64,000 bases of DNA from Magnolia sinica (taxonomy: Eukaryota; Streptophyta; Magnoliopsida; Magnoliales; Magnoliaceae), in NCBI RefSeq assembly GCF_029962835.1, contig NC_080581.1:19978001-20042000 (forward strand). The letters are read 5' to 3'. Both the position numbers and the translations under genes were made by a program. How positions within the stretch are numbered: the first letter of the stretch is position 1; each line of letters starts with the position of its first letter. Under the pieces are notes generated by a model. It was given only the letters and a program-made list of their open reading frames with translations, made no database searches and was not told the DNA's origin. Below are positions 34,911 through 46,977 of the stretch, piece after piece.

Positions 34911-36914
34911 TGAAAAGGCCTAGCTATATGTCCTAGAGGGGGGGTGAATAGGACAATGCCAAATAAAACTTATAACAGCGGAATTAAAAAGAATATGATA
35001 GCCAAAATAAATCACAATGCAAGAAAGTAAAATAACCTAAAAATTCAGATCTTAAGAGATTGATACAAATGTTGTTCTAAGGACAACCTTACACCAAAAA
35101 CCAGAGTTTATGGTAGGACAACCTTATTTCTAGAAAGATCTTTGTATCAAATCTCAAACCGAAGAGGAATACAGAAATAAATAGAAACTGAATTAAAATA
35201 AATTGTAATCACAAATTTATTATTCTAGGGACAGCCATACACCATAAAAATGGCAGGGCAACCTTACTGGAATAACTTTTAAAGGAAATTGAATATCAAG
35301 CTGATAAAGGAATAGTAGAAAATAAATTTTAAACTATTACAAAATTCTCACAATGCTTGAATTAAATGATTACAACATTCACCACCATACATACATCCCA
35401 CAAAAGAATAATTAAAGATCAGAAGTATAAATCATTCAACCACAACACAAGGGATTATAGTGGTTCGCCTGTGTGTTCACCAACTGTTAAACAACAGCCA
35501 CACAGAATGCTACTCCACTCCTAATATCCTCACACAGGGGATATTAGCGTTCACTAACAAAATAGGTTTTCCTAGGTTCACCCAAAACCTTCACAATTGT
35601 GTCTTTGTCTGTGGGCTTACACAATTAAAAAAATTCCATTTCTGAGTTTTCCTGGCTCTCCTCAGATAACCAATACAACAAGATTTTTTTGGCAAATCTT
35701 GAAAGAAACCAAAACAGAAAGGAATTTATAATTAAATGTAAAATACCTGATTATCTCCTTCGTTGTAGTAGCTCGGTAGAACCAAATCAGAGTAGATGAT
35801 TGAATGTCCAAGTTCAATGTCCAGTACTCAATTACAATGGTTCTAATTCTAATAGATTTTAAATTAAACCAAATAAGGCTTGCCTTAATTGATTTTGATT
35901 CCAAAGAAAGGGAATAACAATTCCTCTTATCAAATTAGATTGGAATAGCAGAAACAAAATCAATTAAATAAAGCTAAGGAAAGAGAATATTAAATAAGCA
36001 GACTTAGCTTAGATGGAGCACAGAATTATCTCTCAGAAGTTCGACGAAGATTGGCTTGAATGGATTAATTAATTCGATGATTTCTTCCAAAATTCGTGCC
36101 CTATTTATAGGTGAGCAGATCGCGTCTTCGACTGGTCTAGGGAGTTCTTCGACTAGTTGAAGCAATAACAGATATTTGAAAAATTAGGCACGATAAGCTT
36201 TGACCGTTCTACGACTGGTCGAAGGTCTCCTTCGACTGGTCGTAGGTCACCTTTGACTGGTTGAAGGTTTCCTTCAATTGGTCGAAGAACCTGAAAAACA
36301 TCGCTGAATTTTGAGTCGAAGATGCAGTCGACACTGTTCCTTCGACTGGTCGAACAGATTCCTGGACTAGTCGAAGCCTAACAGATTTTATCCGAAATTT
36401 GTAACAAACTCACGACTGATCGAGGAATTTCTTAGACTGGTCGAAGCAACTCTAGGACTAGTCGAAGAAGGCCTAGGACTAGTCGAAGAACAGACCAAAC
36501 TTATGTAAAATAAACATTCGATTTATGTATCCAAAGTGACCTACTTCTAAGGTCAACCTAAGGTCAGTCAAACCTCAACCATGAAGTAAGGACATTGAAA
36601 CATTAGGAACTAGTGACCTTGAAGTATAAGCCTTGAAGTCTTGATGTAGTTCAATCTTGAAATCTTGATGTAGCTCAATCTTGAAAGTGTCTTGAGTTCT
36701 TTACAAACTGCCTTGTATTCTTCTTGAAGTCTTGCAGCTTGAGTCTTGTCTTGTGAGTAGTTCTTGCATTCAAGATTGATCCTTGTACTTGTGAGCTTAG
36801 CTTGTTCATGAATGTTGATCCTTGAGAGAGCTTCACTTATTCAAGTTATATATAACAGTAATTTTGCCACCACAAATTTGACAACAGACAGGGATATAAA
36901 CTATAGCACTTACA
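34911..36914 (-). mobile_element. Copia 3' LTR (2004 bp)
   Basis: Collinear with 43796-45795. In ~350 compared bases I count about 10 differences. It has about 16 extra bases near its start ('gctatatgtcctaga') absent from the other LTR. Many GACTGGTC/GACTAGTC palindromes at 36130-36485. The short ORFs inside are not genes. Confidence 0.9.
36130..36485. repeat. Array of 'ttcgactggtcgaag' palindromes in the 3' LTR
   Basis: At least ten irregularly spaced copies of an imperfect palindrome centred on ACTGGT/ACTAGT. The spacing and number differ from those in the other LTR (45000-45350). Confidence 0.85.
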
Positions 36915-36926
36915 ATCTCCCCCTTT
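36915..36926 (-). other. Polypurine tract of the copia element
   Basis: Minus strand reads caaagggggagat directly upstream of the 3' LTR. Primes plus-strand synthesis. Confidence 0.85.
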
Positions 36927-37372
36927 GTCAAATTAGTGACAAAATACATAACCAAGATAAACATAAAGTAAAACAACTGGTTAAAGAGTTATGAACTAGG
37001 TCATATAAATTGGCTTACCTGCAAATCAATATTCAATATTCAATATTCAACATTCAACTAGTTCAAATATACTCCCCCTGAGTAACATAACCAATGCTAC
37101 TCCTCTCACAATCACATTGTTAAGAACAAACCATTCTCTCCCTTTTTGTCACAATATAACAAAGGAAACAACAATAAAGGAGAACTAAATAAAGGGATAT
37201 ATGAGAGTAAACATGAGGAGTTATGAGAGTATAGCAAAACAGTGATAGAAATACTCAGCATAGCTTCACATAGAATAAATATCCGGCATAAAACATAGAT
37301 AGTATCCAACTCAAAATCAGTCAACCAAGTGCTAAGTTATAAAGTTATTATAGACCAGAAGTCTCATATAAA

Positions 37373-38509
37373 CTAGTCAGAACCAGAACCAGATGACGGA
37401 GCAGGAATAGAGGGATCAAGTTGGTGCATGCCTTTGTTCAATCGCCTAAGATATTTGCGCATGTACTTGAATTGTAAATCATTAGCAACAAACATGTTTT
37501 CCATCTTTACATTTATATTCTCAACTTTATCCTCTAATGCACTAAGACGAGCATTAACATCAGATGGTTCAAAATCTGGATCATTTGTTAAGTCAGAATC
37601 CAGTTCCTCAAAAATGTCATCCATATTAATGTCATCACCAGCTTCTTCATGACCACCACCACCACCACCACCTTATTCAGGAAGTAGATCCAGCTTCATC
37701 TTATTGATATTAGTATTGTTGAAAATCAGATGATGGATAGGTGCCTCATCAACAGGCATATCGACTAACATATGTGTAGCCAATACAGTCATTAAATAGG
37801 CAAAAGAAATGTCACTATGACTAGGATGGAGTCTAAACTGAAGAATGAAATGACAGATTAAGGATAGTAAACAAATCTGAGTACCATTGGAAATAGCATG
37901 GATAACATGAACCATAAACGAAGTCAAGTCAGTTTTATTACCCGAACGAGGATACAGATTAAACACAGATTTTGTGGAGAATTCTGTACTTGGGTAACAA
38001 ATACCTTGCGAGAAGCGCATTCCCTTTTTGTGTCCATTGAACATCCATGTTGCACAAGTCTCTAGTGAGCATGCATTTTTCAGACATTGAGGGTTTATCA
38101 GTTAAGTTATGGATAAGAATACCCTCATCATTCACAGGAAATTCATAAGGGCTGAAATTAAATGACGATCAATGTCAAAAGGCCCTTCTCTAGTAGATAT
38201 TTTAAAAGTTAAATTATCTTGTGAGAAAGCACTAATACATGTAAACATGGATTGGGCAATGGACCGGTATGCAGGCCCACCCCAATGTAATAAGTTAACC
38301 CAACCTACAGCTTCAAGCATAGGAAGGATGTCAAAAGGTGCAATATGATTAACATCAACAGGATGTTCAACAATAACATTACGTAATCTAATGTCCCTAA
38401 CATATGATGGATCATCATTGGGAACAAGAAGATGATGCTTAGAGATAATGGACGATCTGGAGGAAGAAGAAGGACCACGGGAAGTAGTTTTTCTACCTCT
38501 GGAAGCCAT
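37373..38509 (-). pseudogene. Accessory ORF between pol and 3' LTR of the copia element
   Basis: Three same-strand pieces: ATG (MASRGRK) at 38509 to 38132, 38044-37673, and 37624-37373. The first piece carries a basic Ser-rich head, then 'RNVIVEHPVDVNHIAPFDIL' and 'LEAVGWVNLLHWGGPAYRSI'. This resembles the 'putative plant transposon protein' domain found beside plant retroelements. The second keeps 'VHVIHAISNGTQICL' and 'THMLVDMPVDE'. The third is acidic with a heptad-like 'RLSALEDKVENINVKMENMF' (possible coiled coil). No signal peptide or membrane segment, so an envelope role is not supported. Shifts and a gap break it. Confidence 0.62.
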
Positions 38510-38809
38510 TTGCAGCAAGGATATCAAGGAAATAAGAAGTTGTAAAGGATTGAGAAGTGGGTTTACACAAAATAGATTTTTCAAAATCCAAACCCCAAAT
38601 CTCAATGAAATCTAAAATACAAAGCTTAAAGCTTGAAAAGTAAACAATATAGACACAAATCTGCAAGAAAAATGTGATTTGGAACACTAACCTTGAAGAA
38701 CATGAAAGATGGGTTCGACAAGACGAAGCACAGCTCCTTAGAGAAGAAAAACGAAATGAGGAAGAAAGCAAAAATCTCCAAATTTTAAGTGATTCCCGAG
38801 TTCTACGAC

Positions 38810-38880
38810 TGGTCGTGGATACCTACGACCGGTCGAAGGTCGACTAGTCGAGTATACTCACGACAGATCGAAGAATGACA
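38810..38880. repeat. LTR-type palindromes inside the copia internal region
   Basis: Three to four copies of 'cgac(t/c)ggtcg' words lie just before the accessory ORF on the minus strand, the same motif as in the LTRs. Confidence 0.7.
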
Positions 38881-38966
38881 AAAAATTCATATTTCTTGCA
38901 AATTATACAAAAATTAGAATTCAATCTAGCAAATATATACAATATAATACAAGTAGGCATAAATAA

Positions 38967-39248
38967 TCATTTTAAAATGCACATGCCAAGATCAAATTTC
39001 ATCTTTTTGAACCTGCTTTTATCGAGAGGTTTTGTGAAAATGTCAGCTCGTTGATCTTCGGTAAGAATATATTCTAGAGATATAACTTTTTCTTCTACTA
39101 ATTTCCTTATATAATGAAATCTAATGTCAATGTGCTTAGTACAAGAATGCTGAATAGGATTTTTTGAAATATTTATCGCACTGGAATTATCACAATGTAA
39201 TAACATAGAATCCTGTTTAATTCCATAATCACTTAGCATTCGTTGCAT
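38967..39248 (-). pseudogene. RNase H C-terminal part of the copia element
   Basis: 'HCDNSSAINISKNPIQHSCT', 'KHIDIRFHYIR' and 'TEDQRADIFTKPL' are the usual end of Ty1/copia RNase H. It is in a different frame from RT. The intervening 39249-39552 holds shifted traces (for example 'GNLDDRKST') and several stops, so this part of pol is badly damaged. Confidence 0.85.
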
Positions 39249-39552
39249 CCAAACAAGTCGTGTACACGCATTACCAGCTGCTATACTCAGCTTCAGATGT
39301 TGAAAGTGATATAGAATTTTATTTCTTACTAAACCAGAAAACTAGACAAATTTCAATGTAAAAACAACCACCACGGTTGATTTTCTATCATCTAGATTAC
39401 CAACCCAGTCAGGTACCCAGCTAATTGGACAATGGTCTCATGAGGATACCGAGACCGAGATTAACAACATGCGACATATCTAATAATTCGCTTGACAAAG
39501 AATCAAGTGAGATTCTTTTGGATCGATTGATATCTTACGCAAATACCAATAC

Positions 39553-40440
39553 TTAGAGAAATATCATGAAAACTAAGCTTAAATATAACAAACTACAAAT
39601 CATACTCCGATAAAGTTTTGAGTCAACATTTTTACTATTAGAGTCTTTTGAGAGTTTCAAGGTAGTACTCATAGGAGTATCGAAATTCTTGCTATTCTCA
39701 AATCCAAATCTCTTGATTAGATTCAAAGCATACTTAGATTGAAAAATGAATATTCCTTCAGGTTGTTGCTTTACTTGCAATCCAAGAAAATAAGTCAATT
39801 CCCCAACCATGCTCATTTCGAACTGTGATTTCATCAAATCTGCAAACTCAGTAGTCAAGTCAGTACAAGTTGATCCATAAATGATATCATCAACATAAAT
39901 CTGCACCATTAAGATATGATCATTATGTTTTTTAACAAACAGAGTTTTATCAACAGATCCCATTTGAAAATTATGACTTAAAAGAAATTTTGTTAGTTTC
40001 TCATACCATGCCCTAGGTGCTTGTTTTAATCCATAAAGTGCCTTTTTAAGCCGATATACATAATCAGTATTTTTGGAATCTTCAAAACCCATTGGCTGTT
40101 CAACATAGACTTCTTCATGTAAATCGCCATTTAGAAAAGCACTTTTCACATCCATCTGATAGATCTTTATCTTTCTAAAACATGCAATGGATATAAATAG
40201 TCTGATAGATTCAAGACGTACTACTGGTGCAAAAGTTTCATCAAAATCAATCCCTTCAATTTGAGTATAACCTTGTACCACTAGTCTAGCCTTGTTTCTA
40301 ATTATATTTCCACACTCATTAGACTTATTTTTGAAAATCCATTTTGTTCCAATGATGTGTTTATCTTTAGGTCTTGGTATGAGATACCAAACATCATTTC
40401 TTACGAATTGGTTGAGTTCTTCTTGCATCGCAACAATTCA
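39553..40440 (-). pseudogene. Copia reverse transcriptase
   Basis: 'GTKWIFKNK', '[11 protein letters not shown]', '[17 protein letters not shown]', '[10 protein letters not shown]' (motif A Asp), '[19 protein letters not shown]' (motif B) and '[10 protein letters not shown]' (catalytic YVDD, residues 178-181 of the open part). All catalytic residues are kept. A TGA at 40438-40440, where Trp is usual, separates it from integrase. The frame fades after 'LYLSLVF'. Confidence 0.92.
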
Positions 40441-40563
40441 ATTCTCAACAGCAAGAGCTTCTTTTACGTTAGATGGTTCTATTTGGGATGTAAAACATAC
40501 ATAATTACATATATCCTCAAGTTGTCTACGGGTGCGAACACCGGTGAGAGGGTTTCCAAGAAT

Positions 40564-42237
40564 TTATATGGTTGGATGATCTTTAACAGTCCTCAACTCA
40601 GAATCAGTCTGATTCGATGAAGTATCGGGTTTATGAATGATTAGTACTTCATCATTGTCTGAATTAGAAATTGGCGTGTTTAAGTGATCATCAATGACAA
40701 CATTAATGGATTCTTGAATCACACTAGTCCTTTTGTTCAGAATCCTATAAGCTCGACTGTTTAAGGAATATCCTAGAAAAATACCTTCATCACTCTTCGT
40801 ATCGAATTTTCCCAAATTTTCACGATCACATAAAATATAGCACTTGCTGCTAAAAACTCGAAAGTATTTAACAGTAGGCTTTTTATTGAACCACAATTCG
40901 TAAGCCGTTTTATTATTATCTTTGCTAGTGTAGACTCGGTTAATAATATAGCAAGCTGTGTTGACTACTTCAGCCCAAAGATTTTTAGAGAGCTTCATGT
41001 TATTCAATATGACATTAGCTATTTCTTGAAGCACCCTATTCTTCCTTTCTACAATTCCATTTTGTTGTGGAGTTTTGGGAGCAGAGAATTCATGTAATAT
41101 TCCTTGGTTGGTACAGAACTTCTCAAAATTGCTATTCTCAAATTCAGATCCATGATCACTACGAATTTTACTGATTTGAGAAGATTTTTCAGTTTGAATC
41201 CTTTTGAAAACTTTTCTTACTTCTTCAAGGGTTTCAGATTTATCCCTTAAGAAGACTACCCAAGTAAATTTGGTAAAGTCATTAACTATTACCAGGATAT
41301 ACTTTTTCCCACCATGACTTTCTGTTCTGGTAGGTCCTATCAGATCCATGTGAAGAAGTTCGAGTGGTCTTGATGTGGTATTTGAATTCACCTTTTTGTG
41401 TGAGTTCTTTGTTTGTTTGCCTATCTGGCACTCACCACATATTTTATCTAATTTCTGAAGTTTGGGTAAACCTCTTATAAGTTCTCGTTTGCTCAATCTA
41501 TATAAATTTTGATAATGTACATGTCCAAGACGTTTGTGCCATAAATCAGTCTCGTCTGTATGGACCATGTAACATGTTTGATTAGATGAGCTGGATTCGC
41601 TAATAATATAGCAATTTTCAGACGTTCTACGTCCAGTTAATATTACAGAACCCTTATTGTTTAGTATCTCACAGCTTTGATTAGAAAACCGAACATTATG
41701 GTTATTATCACATATTTGAGATATACTAAGCAAGTTATGTTTTAAGCCTTCAACATATAAAACATTTTTAAACACAGGAAGATTAAAAAGTTGAACCGTA
41801 CCTTGGCCTATAATCTTGCAGTTGCTACCATCACCAAATGTGACTGAACCATTAGTCATATCTTTTAGATCTGTGAATAAAGCTTTGTCACCTGTCATAT
41901 GCCTGGAGTATCCACTATCTAGGTACCACTTTGAATGACTTGTTGCTTTGAAAGCAGTGTGAGCAACCAAGCAGGTAACTTTAGGAACCCATTTCATAAC
42001 TATTTTAGGTTTAGGAACATAGTTGGTCTTCTTTTGTGTATATTTGTAGGAATGACATATAGAGTTAGATTTTAAGAGCTCCTTGAGTAAATCAACTATC
42101 TTTTTAGCTAGTGGATTTCGTTTCTGATTAAAGTTGACATGGCTGCTTCTAGGTTTTTGAAAAGTTTTTGAATTTCTAGAAAAATCTTGATAAGTACTTT
42201 TCCCTTTTGAGTTTGAGGACTCTCCTTTAACAAACAT
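40564..42237 (-). pseudogene. Copia protease and integrase region
   Basis: 557 open codons. Protease motif WYLDSGYSRHMTGD at residues 104-117; the catalytic DSG is intact, but the Cys common before SRHMTG is Tyr. Integrase zinc region H234/H239 with C267/C270. Catalytic Asp298 (HMDLIGP), Asp361 (IRSDHGSEF) and Glu397 (QQNGIVERKN) with 35 residues between the last two. C-terminal 'GIFLGYSLNSRAYRI' block is typical. It ends in TAA at 40564 in mid-linker. The core is the best preserved enzyme of this element. Confidence 0.92.
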
Positions 42238-42252
42238 AGAAGCAGTATACTT

Positions 42253-42935
42253 TTATTTAGGAGGTAGATTTTTATCATAGCCCAACTCGGATCGATCGCC
42301 ACATTTTCTTGATCCGGATAACAGTTTTTCTAACTTTGGATCACCTTGGGCATATTTCCATGTGTCCTTTAGATTCAGAAGATAAGATACTTCAGTTTTA
42401 AGTTTCTCAATTTCAGATTTTAAATCAATAATTAAGGAGTTTTTGAATTCCAAATCGCATTTTGATTTTTCAAAACAATATGAAATTTGTGATTTTTCTA
42501 AGACAAGTGATTCAAAACATTTTTTGAGTTTAGAAAACTTTTCTTTTTGAAGTTTAAGTTTGACAGCAATTTTACAACTTTCCTTATATAGGGCATTGTA
42601 AGCGTCTTGAAGATCATCTTCATTTTCACATTCACTACTCAGATTTTCTTCACTTGTTGAGTCATTATCTGAAAATGTGAATTTGGCTAGAGTCATAAGA
42701 GCTTTAACCTCATTGCCCGACTCAGTTTCAGAATCTTCTGATTCAGAAAAACCTTCAGAATCAGATGATTCATCCCATGTAGCCAACATACCCTTCTTCT
42801 TGGGTTTGTCTCTTTTAGGACATCTATTTGCTAAGTGCCCATATTCTTGACAGTTGTAATATTGAATATCTTTCAAAGATTTTCGAGATTTGGGTCTAAA
42901 CTTCTTTTTATCATTTGATTTTTGAAAATCAACCC
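42253..42935 (-). pseudogene. Copia gag C-terminal part with zinc knuckle
   Basis: Same frame as pol. The CCHC knuckle at the start reads YYNCQEYGHLANRCPK: the first Cys is replaced by Tyr (TAT for TGT), which should abolish Zn binding. An acidic Ser-rich stretch and a long probable coiled coil ('KLKLQKEKFSKLKKCFESLV') follow. It ends at TAA 42253-42255, 5 codons before the next open piece. Confidence 0.82.
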
Positions 42936-43711
42936 TTTTTTTTGCTTTTGAAAATCTTATAAAATTTCTTAGCTAAAAGAGTCATATCATCTTCTGAATC
43001 AGAATTTTCTTCTGAATTACATTTAGAAGATTTTAGTGCGATAGATTTACCTTTAGGAGCTTTAAAGTTTAACTCGTAGGTTTGTAGAGAACCAACTAGT
43101 TCTTCTACCCTCATATTATCCGTATCACGAAGTTCCTGGATCGCGGTTACTTTAGAATTGAACCGTTCAGGAAGTGAGCGTAATATTTTTGCACACACTT
43201 TACTTTCTGGGATTTTATCGCCAAGACCCCACATTGAATTTACAATGTCATTCAATCTAGTGTAAAAGTCCATAAACATTTCATTTTCCTCTATATGAAT
43301 TTCTTCAAATCTAGTTGTGAGGAGTTGGACTTTAGATTTTTTGACAATTGTAGTACCCTCGTGTGTCATTTCTAATATATCCCAAGCTTGCTTTGCAGTA
43401 TCACAGGAAATGATTCTTTTGAACTCATCCGGTGATAGTGCGCAAGTAATTGCATTTAGTGCTTTAGCATTTGCACTACTCTCACTTTTCTGAAGAGTGG
43501 TCCATTGGTAATATGGTGTGACTTTCATAGATTTTGAACCATCAACCCCAGTAACTTCCATGATAGGAGGTTTCCATTCAGTTGGTGTGGCTTGCCACAC
43601 ACTCTCATCCATTGATTTGAGGAAGATCCTCATCCTGGCTTTCCAATAGGCATAGTTGGAGCCATCAAAGGGTGGAGGCCTAGTGACCGAAAGGCTATAA
43701 AAATTTGACAT
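42929..43711 (-). pseudogene. Copia gag N-terminal part
   Basis: Start at ATG 43711 (MSNFYSLSV). 'TRPPPFDGSNYAYWKARMRI' is the DUF4219-like start of SIRE-type gag. Then 'AKQAWDILEMTHEGT', 'TRFEEIHIEENE' and 'RSLPERFNSKVTAIQ' (UBN2-type gag core). It goes out of frame at an A8 run (T8 at 42936-42943), where the continuing frame picks up 'RVDFQKSNDKK' and the knuckle. Apparent upstream codons to 43753 use a TTG and overlap the leader. Confidence 0.9.
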
Positions 43712-43780
43712 CTTATATAAAGCTGAGATTGTTAGCTCAGGAATTAAATCCAAATAAAAAGCAATAAGAGCAAGCTATTA

Positions 43781-43793
43781 GGCTCTGATACCA
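43781..43793 (-). other. Primer-binding site (initiator-Met tRNA type)
   Basis: TGGTATCAGAGCC on the minus strand, the standard plant copia primer-binding site, 2 bp inside the 5' LTR. Confidence 0.93.
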
Positions 43794-43795
43794 CT

Positions 43796-45795
43796 TGAAA
43801 TGGCCTAAGGGGGTGAATAGGACAATGCTAAATAAAACTTATAACAGCTGAATTAAAAAGAATATGATAGCCAAAATAAATCACAATGCAAGAAAGTAAA
43901 ATAACCTCAAAATTCAGATCTTGAGAGGTTGATACAAATGTTGTTCTAAGGACAACCTTACACCAAAAACCAGAGTTTATGGTAGGACAACCTTATTTCT
44001 AGAAAGATCTTTGTATCAAATCTCAAACCGAAGAGGAATACAGAAATAAATACAAACTGAATTAAAATAAATTGTAATCACAAATGTATTGTTCTAGGGA
44101 CAGCCATACACCATAAAAATGGCAGGGCAACCTTGCTGGAACAACTTTTAAAGGAAATTAAATATCAAGCTGATAAAGGAATAGCAGAAAATAAATTCTA
44201 AACTATTACAAAATTCTCACAATGCTTAAATTAAATGATTACAACATTCACCATCATACATACATCCCACAAAAGAATAATTAAAGATCAGAAGTATAAA
44301 TCATTCAACCACAACACAAGGGATTATAGTGGTTCGCCTGTGTGTTCACCAGCTGTTAAACAACAGCCACACAGAATGCTACTCCACTCCTAATATCCTC
44401 ACACAGGGGATATTAACGTTCACTAACAAAATAAGTTTTCCCAGGTTCACCCAAAACCTTTACAATTGTGTCTTTATCTGTGGACTTACACAATTAAAAA
44501 AACCCACACTTCTGAGTTTTCCTGCCTCTCCTCAGATAACCAATACAACAAGATTTTTTTGGCAAATCTTGAAAAACCAAAACAGAAAGGAATTTACAAT
44601 TAAATGTAAAATACCTGATTATCTCCTTCGTTGTAGCAGCCCGGTAAAACCAAATCAGAGTAGATGATTGAATGTCCAAGTTCAATGTCCAGTACTCAAT
44701 TACAATGGTTCTAATTCTAATAGATTTTAAATTAAACCAAATAGTTCTTGCCTTAATTGATTTTGATTCCAAAGAAAGGGAATAACAATTCCTCTTATCA
44801 AATTAGATTGGAATAGCAGAAACAAAATCAATTAAATAAAGCTAAGGAAAGATAATATTAAATAAGTACACTTAGCTTAGATGGAGCACAGAATTATCTC
44901 CCAAAAGTTCGACGAAGATTGGCTTGAATGGATTAATTAATTCGATGATTTCTTCTGAGATTCGTGCCCTATTTATAGGTGAGCAGATCGCGTCTTCGAC
45001 TGGTCTAGGGAGCTCTTCGACTAGTCGAAGCAATAACAGATATTTGAAAAATCAGGCGCGATAAGCTTTGACCATTCTATGACTGGTCGAAGGTCTCCTT
45101 CGACTGGTCGAAGGTTTCCTTCAACTTGTCGAAGAACCTGAAAAACATCGCTGGATTTTGAGTCGAAGATTTTCGACTGGTCGAAGTTGCAGTCGACATT
45201 GTTCCTTCGACTGGTCGAACAGATTCCTGGACTAATCGAAGCCTAACAAATTTTATCCAAAATTTGTAACAAACTCACAACTAATCGAAGAATTTCTTAG
45301 ACTGGTCGAAGCAACTCTATGACTAGTCGAAGAAGGCCTAGGACTAGTCGAAGAATAAACCAAACTTATGTAAAATAAACATTCGATTTATGTATCCAAA
45401 GTGACCTACTTCTAAGGTCAACCTAAGGTCAGTCAAACCTCAACCATGAAGTAAAGACATTGAAACATTAGGAACTAGTGACCTTGAAGTATGAGCCTTG
45501 AAGTCTTGATGTAGTTCAATCTTGAAATCTTAATGTAGCTCAATCTTGAAAGTGTCTTGAGTTCTTTACAAACTGCCTTGTATTCTTCTTGAAGTCTTGC
45601 AGCTTGAGTCTTATCTTGTGAGTAGTTCTTGCATTCAAGATTGATCCTTATACTTGTGAGCTTTGCTTGTTGTGAGCTTAGCTTGTTCATGAATGTTGAT
45701 CCTTGAGAGAGCTTCACTTATGCAAGTTATATATAACAGTGATTTTGGCACCACAAATTTGACAACAGACAGGGATATAAACTATAGCACTTACA
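43796..45795 (-). mobile_element. Copia 5' LTR (2000 bp)
   Basis: TGAAATGG … CACTTACA. Collinear with 34911-36914 apart from small indels, mainly in the palindrome array (45000-45350). Followed by 'agctg', the surviving target-site copy. Confidence 0.92.
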
Positions 45796-46972
45796 AGCTG
45801 GACTTTACGCACAGCAATAGGCGAAAATCGCCAGCTGCTGCGACGATACCTCACGCAGTTATGATGGCGGCGTCTCAACTCTTCTCTTCTTTGCTTTCTT
45901 TCCAAAAGGACAACGTCCCCTGGGCCTGCTTTGAACGATCTACATGATGGACGGTCCAGATCGTCCATCCGATCACCGTTGAGATTACGTAACGGCCCGC
46001 AAAAGCCAGGCAGCGTCCGGCTGCGAAAACAGGGCTGCGTTGATGCGTGGTGGGGCTCATGAATGATAACAAAAATGAGATCCAATCCGTCCATTGAGTT
46101 CTTCTAGGAAATTAAGTTGGGAAGGGATTTTTTCCTTGGGTTTAGTGCGGACCATCAAAATCAGATATTTCCACCGTCTATCTTGTGTTTGAATGATTGG
46201 AAACCGTTCTTCGCTGCCTTCTGTGATTTCGTCACCCAGGACATGATTATAAGGCCCTCTAAAGTCTGATGGACGGTCCTGATCATCTGTAAAATTGACC
46301 ATGGTGGCCCACGAAAAACCGTCCACAAGCTCTGTTTAAGCTTTTGCAGCGGCAGTTTCCAACTTTTAGTCGGTCCTGTTGACTGACTTCAATGACTCGG
46401 TGCACAGCGCTTGTTGCACCTGCTGTGCACTCACACCCATAATTATGGGGTCCACAGTGATATTTGAAAAATCTACTCCGACCATCTATTTTGTCATCCA
46501 TTTTAAGGGGTTGAGACCAAAATTAAAGCATATCCAGATATCAAGCGAGCCCCAAATCACTGATTTATGGGCTGATCTGTCCATTGGGCCACTTCCAGAG
46601 GGATCCAATGGCTGAAATTTGACGTGTATGGTTAGTTTTTAGTCCTCGAGCCATGTATAAAGTTTTGAGCCGAACAGATGATGGAAACCCAGTGATCTTG
46701 CATTCTGGCTGACTTTCAGGCCGCTTGAGCTTCAGTTTCTCGATTTTCGCGGATCCCTGGCGTATAGTTCCGTCGATCTTGGTCCCCTGGAGTCCGTCCC
46801 TTGCCTTTAGTGTCATCAGAGCATTAAATCCATGCTTTAAGCTCCCTTTTCAGTCCATGCTCGTAAATACACTCTACATCACAAACATGATTAAAGCGGG
46901 CCATTAAACGGTACTATGTTTGTAAATCCAGGCAATAACTGGGGTCTGATATGCAATATTTGACCCTCAACA
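45796..46972 (-). mobile_element. Athila 5' LTR, U3 part
   Basis: Collinear with 25421-26595 and ends CCTCAACA. Separated from its other part (34039-34877) by the copia insertion. Confidence 0.9.
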
Positions 46973-46977
46973 ACGTT

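Larger units (their letters stand above)
34911..45795 (-). mobile_element. SIRE/Maximus-like Ty1/copia element
   Basis: 10.9 kb, right to left: 5' LTR (43796-45795), iMet primer-binding site, gag, protease, integrase, RT, RNase H, accessory ORF, polypurine tract, 3' LTR (34911-36914). LTRs begin TGAAA and end TTACA on the plus strand. Domain order (integrase before RT) is copia-type. The gag start (SRPP-FDG-like), RT details and an extra ORF after pol fit the SIRE/Maximus lineage. It sits in the U3 of the Athila 5' LTR. The right side joins 'agctg', which matches the target 'agttg' in the other Athila LTR; the left TSD is missing. Confidence 0.87.
24547..46972 (-). mobile_element. Athila-like Ty3/gypsy element with copia nested in its 5' LTR
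   Basis: LTRs start TGTT and end AACA on the plus strand. The element runs right to left: 5' LTR (34039-46972, split by copia), tRNA-Asp-type primer-binding site (34015-34032), gag-pol (33228 to 27979), a ~1.4-kb non-coding tail, and 3' LTR (24547-26595). Without copia it is about 11.5 kb. Gag, protease (DLGASVN) and RT (FMDDFSVFG) signatures and the tRNA-Asp site all fit the Athila lineage. No env-like ORF is visible between integrase and the 3' LTR, unlike full Athila elements. Nine stops interrupt gag-pol. Confidence 0.88.
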
